NCBI GenBank assembly: GCA_037957365.1
Contig: JARHVA010004252.1
Location: 1,014,501 to 1,078,500 of the forward strand
Source of the DNA: Torreya grandis
Lineage: Eukaryota; Streptophyta; Pinopsida; Cupressales; Taxaceae
Length of the DNA stretch: 64,000 nucleotides
Direction of reading: 5' to 3'
The translations under genes and the position numbers were made by a program. Position 1 is the stretch's first letter, and every line of letters begins with the position of its first letter. Shown piece by piece: positions 61,961 to 64,000 of this stretch. The notes beneath the pieces are model-generated. The model saw only the letters and a program-made list of their open reading frames with translations. It had not been told where the DNA came from and searched no databases.

Positions 61961-62655
61961 TTCTTATTGATATTTATCAAAATATGAAAATGAGGTCTTT
62001 CCCTTTGATTATCCCTTCATTAGTTTCCTAACGCTAAAACTAGGAGTAGTAATTTTGTAGAGCAAAAACCTTCCAATGCTAAATTTATGAATCACCAATG
62101 CAAAACACTCCATTCAAGGATGAAATCAATATTCCAATTATTAAATTAACTTTTGCATTGAAATTTTTAAAATTTTCACCTAAAAATTTTATTAATACCT
62201 AAACATATAATTAGAAAATCTAAAAAATGAACTACAAAAATATCCATTTGAAAATGATATCATAGACAAGATATAAATATGCACAATCTATAACTTTATA
62301 AATTAAAAACTAAACCAAATCACAAATCACTTGAAAAACATGGAAGTAGGGACCAACATAAATTTATAAGGACATGATACAATTTTTTAATGACTGCTTT
62401 GATGCACCTTGGATCTTCTTTTATATGGTTGTAGAATAATAGTGATTCTAGAAAGAAAAAAAGTTTCTAAGATATGCAGAGGGTTTTTTATAAATTATGG
62501 GAATAATTTGCAGGTAAATTAATGGATTAAATATCTCAATTATCAAATATATGTATTTATGAATTAGATTTCAAATAATATAATTTAACCTATTGAATAG
62601 AGTAAATCCTATAGAAGAGGCAATCTCTTGAAGGAAATATTTATGATTCTATCAA
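61961..62655. other. AT-rich flank of the transposase pseudogene
   Basis: No gene or repeat is recognised. It might hold the upstream end of the transposon. Confidence 0.4.
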
Positions 62656-62659
62656 AGTG

Positions 62660-62748
<89 letters not shown>
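62660..62748. repeat. (TA)n microsatellite, about 89 bp
   Basis: Uninterrupted except for 'taaata' near 62691. Self-complementary. Confidence 0.97.
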
Positions 62749-62750
<2 letters not shown>

Positions 62751-62956
62751 AGATAAAAAAATGAAATGAAATGAAATAAACCAAGAGATGAAAAAATAGA
62801 AATGTAAATGAAAATAAAACAATGAAAAGGAAATTCTAATCACTATTCTAACTAATCGAAACCAAAACAAAAAACTAACATACTCATCATTCATTTCCAA
62901 ATATCATAATTTAATGATCGATATTAGATTAGTATTTTGAGATAATTATATAGATT

Positions 62957-63140
62957 TGTACTTAGTTTTTACTAAGTATTACACCTGATCTTACCATATG
63001 TACTGCACAAAAAGAGTCCTAAAGAACCATATTTTTGGGACATGAAAGATAACAAAAAAACATTATTGATTTCAAAATCTCCCTCCGGATCTTATTGAAT
63101 ATTGATAATGTTACATAAACTTATTTACTAATTTTTGAAA
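62957..63140 (-). repeat. Inverted partial copy of the 667-bp repeat
   Basis: The reverse complement contains 'gaaatcaataatgttttttt', 'caaaaatatggttct' and 'gactctttttgtgcagtaca', then 'taagatca', in the same order as 57430-57530 and 58100-58190. Confidence 0.85.
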
Positions 63141-63290
63141 GGCTAAAAAATTATCCACTATGTAGAAATAACTTAAATAAATTATTTATTTAAAATAAAA
63201 TTAACTACTAAAACATCAAAATCCATGTGCATTTTCATAATTGTTCCTTAAACCACTCAAACATACTATTCTATAGGAAATAAAATACTA

Positions 63291-63291
<1 letters not shown>

Positions 63292-63340
<49 letters not shown>
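63292..63340. repeat. (AT)n microsatellite, about 49 bp
   Basis: Perfect AT repeat. Confidence 0.97.
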
Positions 63341-63342
<2 letters not shown>

Positions 63343-63484
63343 ACATACATAAAAATATTATGATAATAACTCATAAGTATCAAGTATCAACAAAAATTTC
63401 AACACAAAAATTTAACTAGAGTCCACATTATAAATTCTATATATCAAAGGGGAGAAATTATAAGTCAAGTACTCCATATACTCC

Positions 63485-64000
63485 ATGAAAGTAGTGGTAA
63501 GTTCAATCAATAAATATGGAGCCCATTTAGAATCATATACCTATAACTTAACCTTTTTTAACGTTTTGAGCTCCATAGGTTGTGTTGTAGGGCTAATGAT
63601 ATTTTTCCTGCTAGAAGATGTAGGTATTTTATGCTCAAGGGATTTAATATTAGTGTTAAGTATAAATAATTCATTTGGATGCAATTTTTTATTTACTTTA
63701 ATAATATTTTTAGGTAGCTCAAGCAATGGAAAATTATGCTCATCAGGTTAAATAGCAGTATGCATGTGTTGAGAGGGCTCACTTAGAGTGCCTCATCCAT
63801 GAGGATTATTCCTATAATGTTCTTCCATCCATCCTCTATTTCCATGTAAATTCAAATATTTAATATGAAAAATTTGATAACATTCCAAAAGGCAAAGTCA
63901 GTGTCATAAAAATGCAAGGAAACATGGGTTCCTTAGTTAAATGGTCTAGGCAATGTGTTAGTAGCCCTAAGACCATGAAATAATTGGTCACCTTGAGAGT
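63485..64000 (-). other. Possible coding remnant at the right edge, unidentified
   Basis: The minus strand has a 61-codon frame (63726-63541, LELPKNIIKVNKKLHPNELF) that is hydrophilic and lysine-rich and reads more like protein than the hydrophobic plus frame over the same bases. It could be part of a gag-like or linker region of another minus-strand element extending beyond the window. No motif supports this. Confidence 0.2.

Noticed and set aside
62652..62900. Minus-strand frame with Tyr-Ile repeats
   Set aside because: Translation of the (TA)n microsatellite; flanks are low-complexity.

Overview
Eukaryotic nuclear DNA: AT-rich, with no operons, no ribosome-binding sites and no intact host gene. 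Almost all of the readable content is old, decayed Ty3/Gypsy LTR retrotransposons that carry a second RNase H domain (Tat-like), plus one decayed hAT-type transposase, tandem repeats and long GT/CA/AT microsatellites. The great age and density of elements, the LTRs of about 1.2 kb, 3' non-coding regions of about 2 kb and the style of the pol proteins suggest a seed plant with a very large genome, most likely a conifer or other gymnosperm. That assignment is inference, not proof.

Layout. (1) 1-3596: the 3' end of a plus-strand element E (3' non-coding region, polypurine tract, 3' LTR), which cuts into the gag of element A. (2) 3597-9558: element A, plus strand, in the order gag - protease - extra RNase H - reverse transcriptase - RNase H - integrase, full of stop codons. 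(3) 9559-17880: non-coding DNA around a large plus-strand pseudo-ORF of unknown function (12079-16540). (4) 17880-24030, minus strand: element B, in the order unknown ORF - gag - protease - extra RNase H, with no recognisable reverse transcriptase. (5) 23730-26983: a tandem segmental duplication (1693 and 1561 bp) that copies the start of B's first ORF and its upstream DNA. (6) 26984-34690: AT-rich, LTR-element-derived non-coding DNA with a (GT)n and a (CA)n tract.

(7) 34690-58515 is a three-layer nest. A tandem array with a unit of about 667 bp was split by element D (minus strand, 35001-56111). The 3' LTR of D was later split by element C (plus strand, 35683-49729). C has both LTRs, a 5-bp target duplication GATAG, a primer-binding-site-like sequence, gag, protease, reverse transcriptase, two RNase H domains in the usual Tat order, integrase and a polypurine tract. 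D has both LTRs but only gag/protease remnants, so it looks non-autonomous. Its uninterrupted 5' LTR at 55565-55600 shows the empty insertion site of C directly.

(8) 58515-64000: AT-rich DNA with a 113-bp tandem duplication, a decayed hAT-like transposase on the minus strand (about 60650-61960) broken by a GT tract, AT microsatellites, and an inverted stray copy of the 667-bp repeat.

No element is likely to be active. Open frames are broken mostly by TAG/TAA where relatives have Gln, Trp or Glu codons, and catalytic residues are lost piecemeal. No rRNA, tRNA, CRISPR or bacterial-type system was seen.
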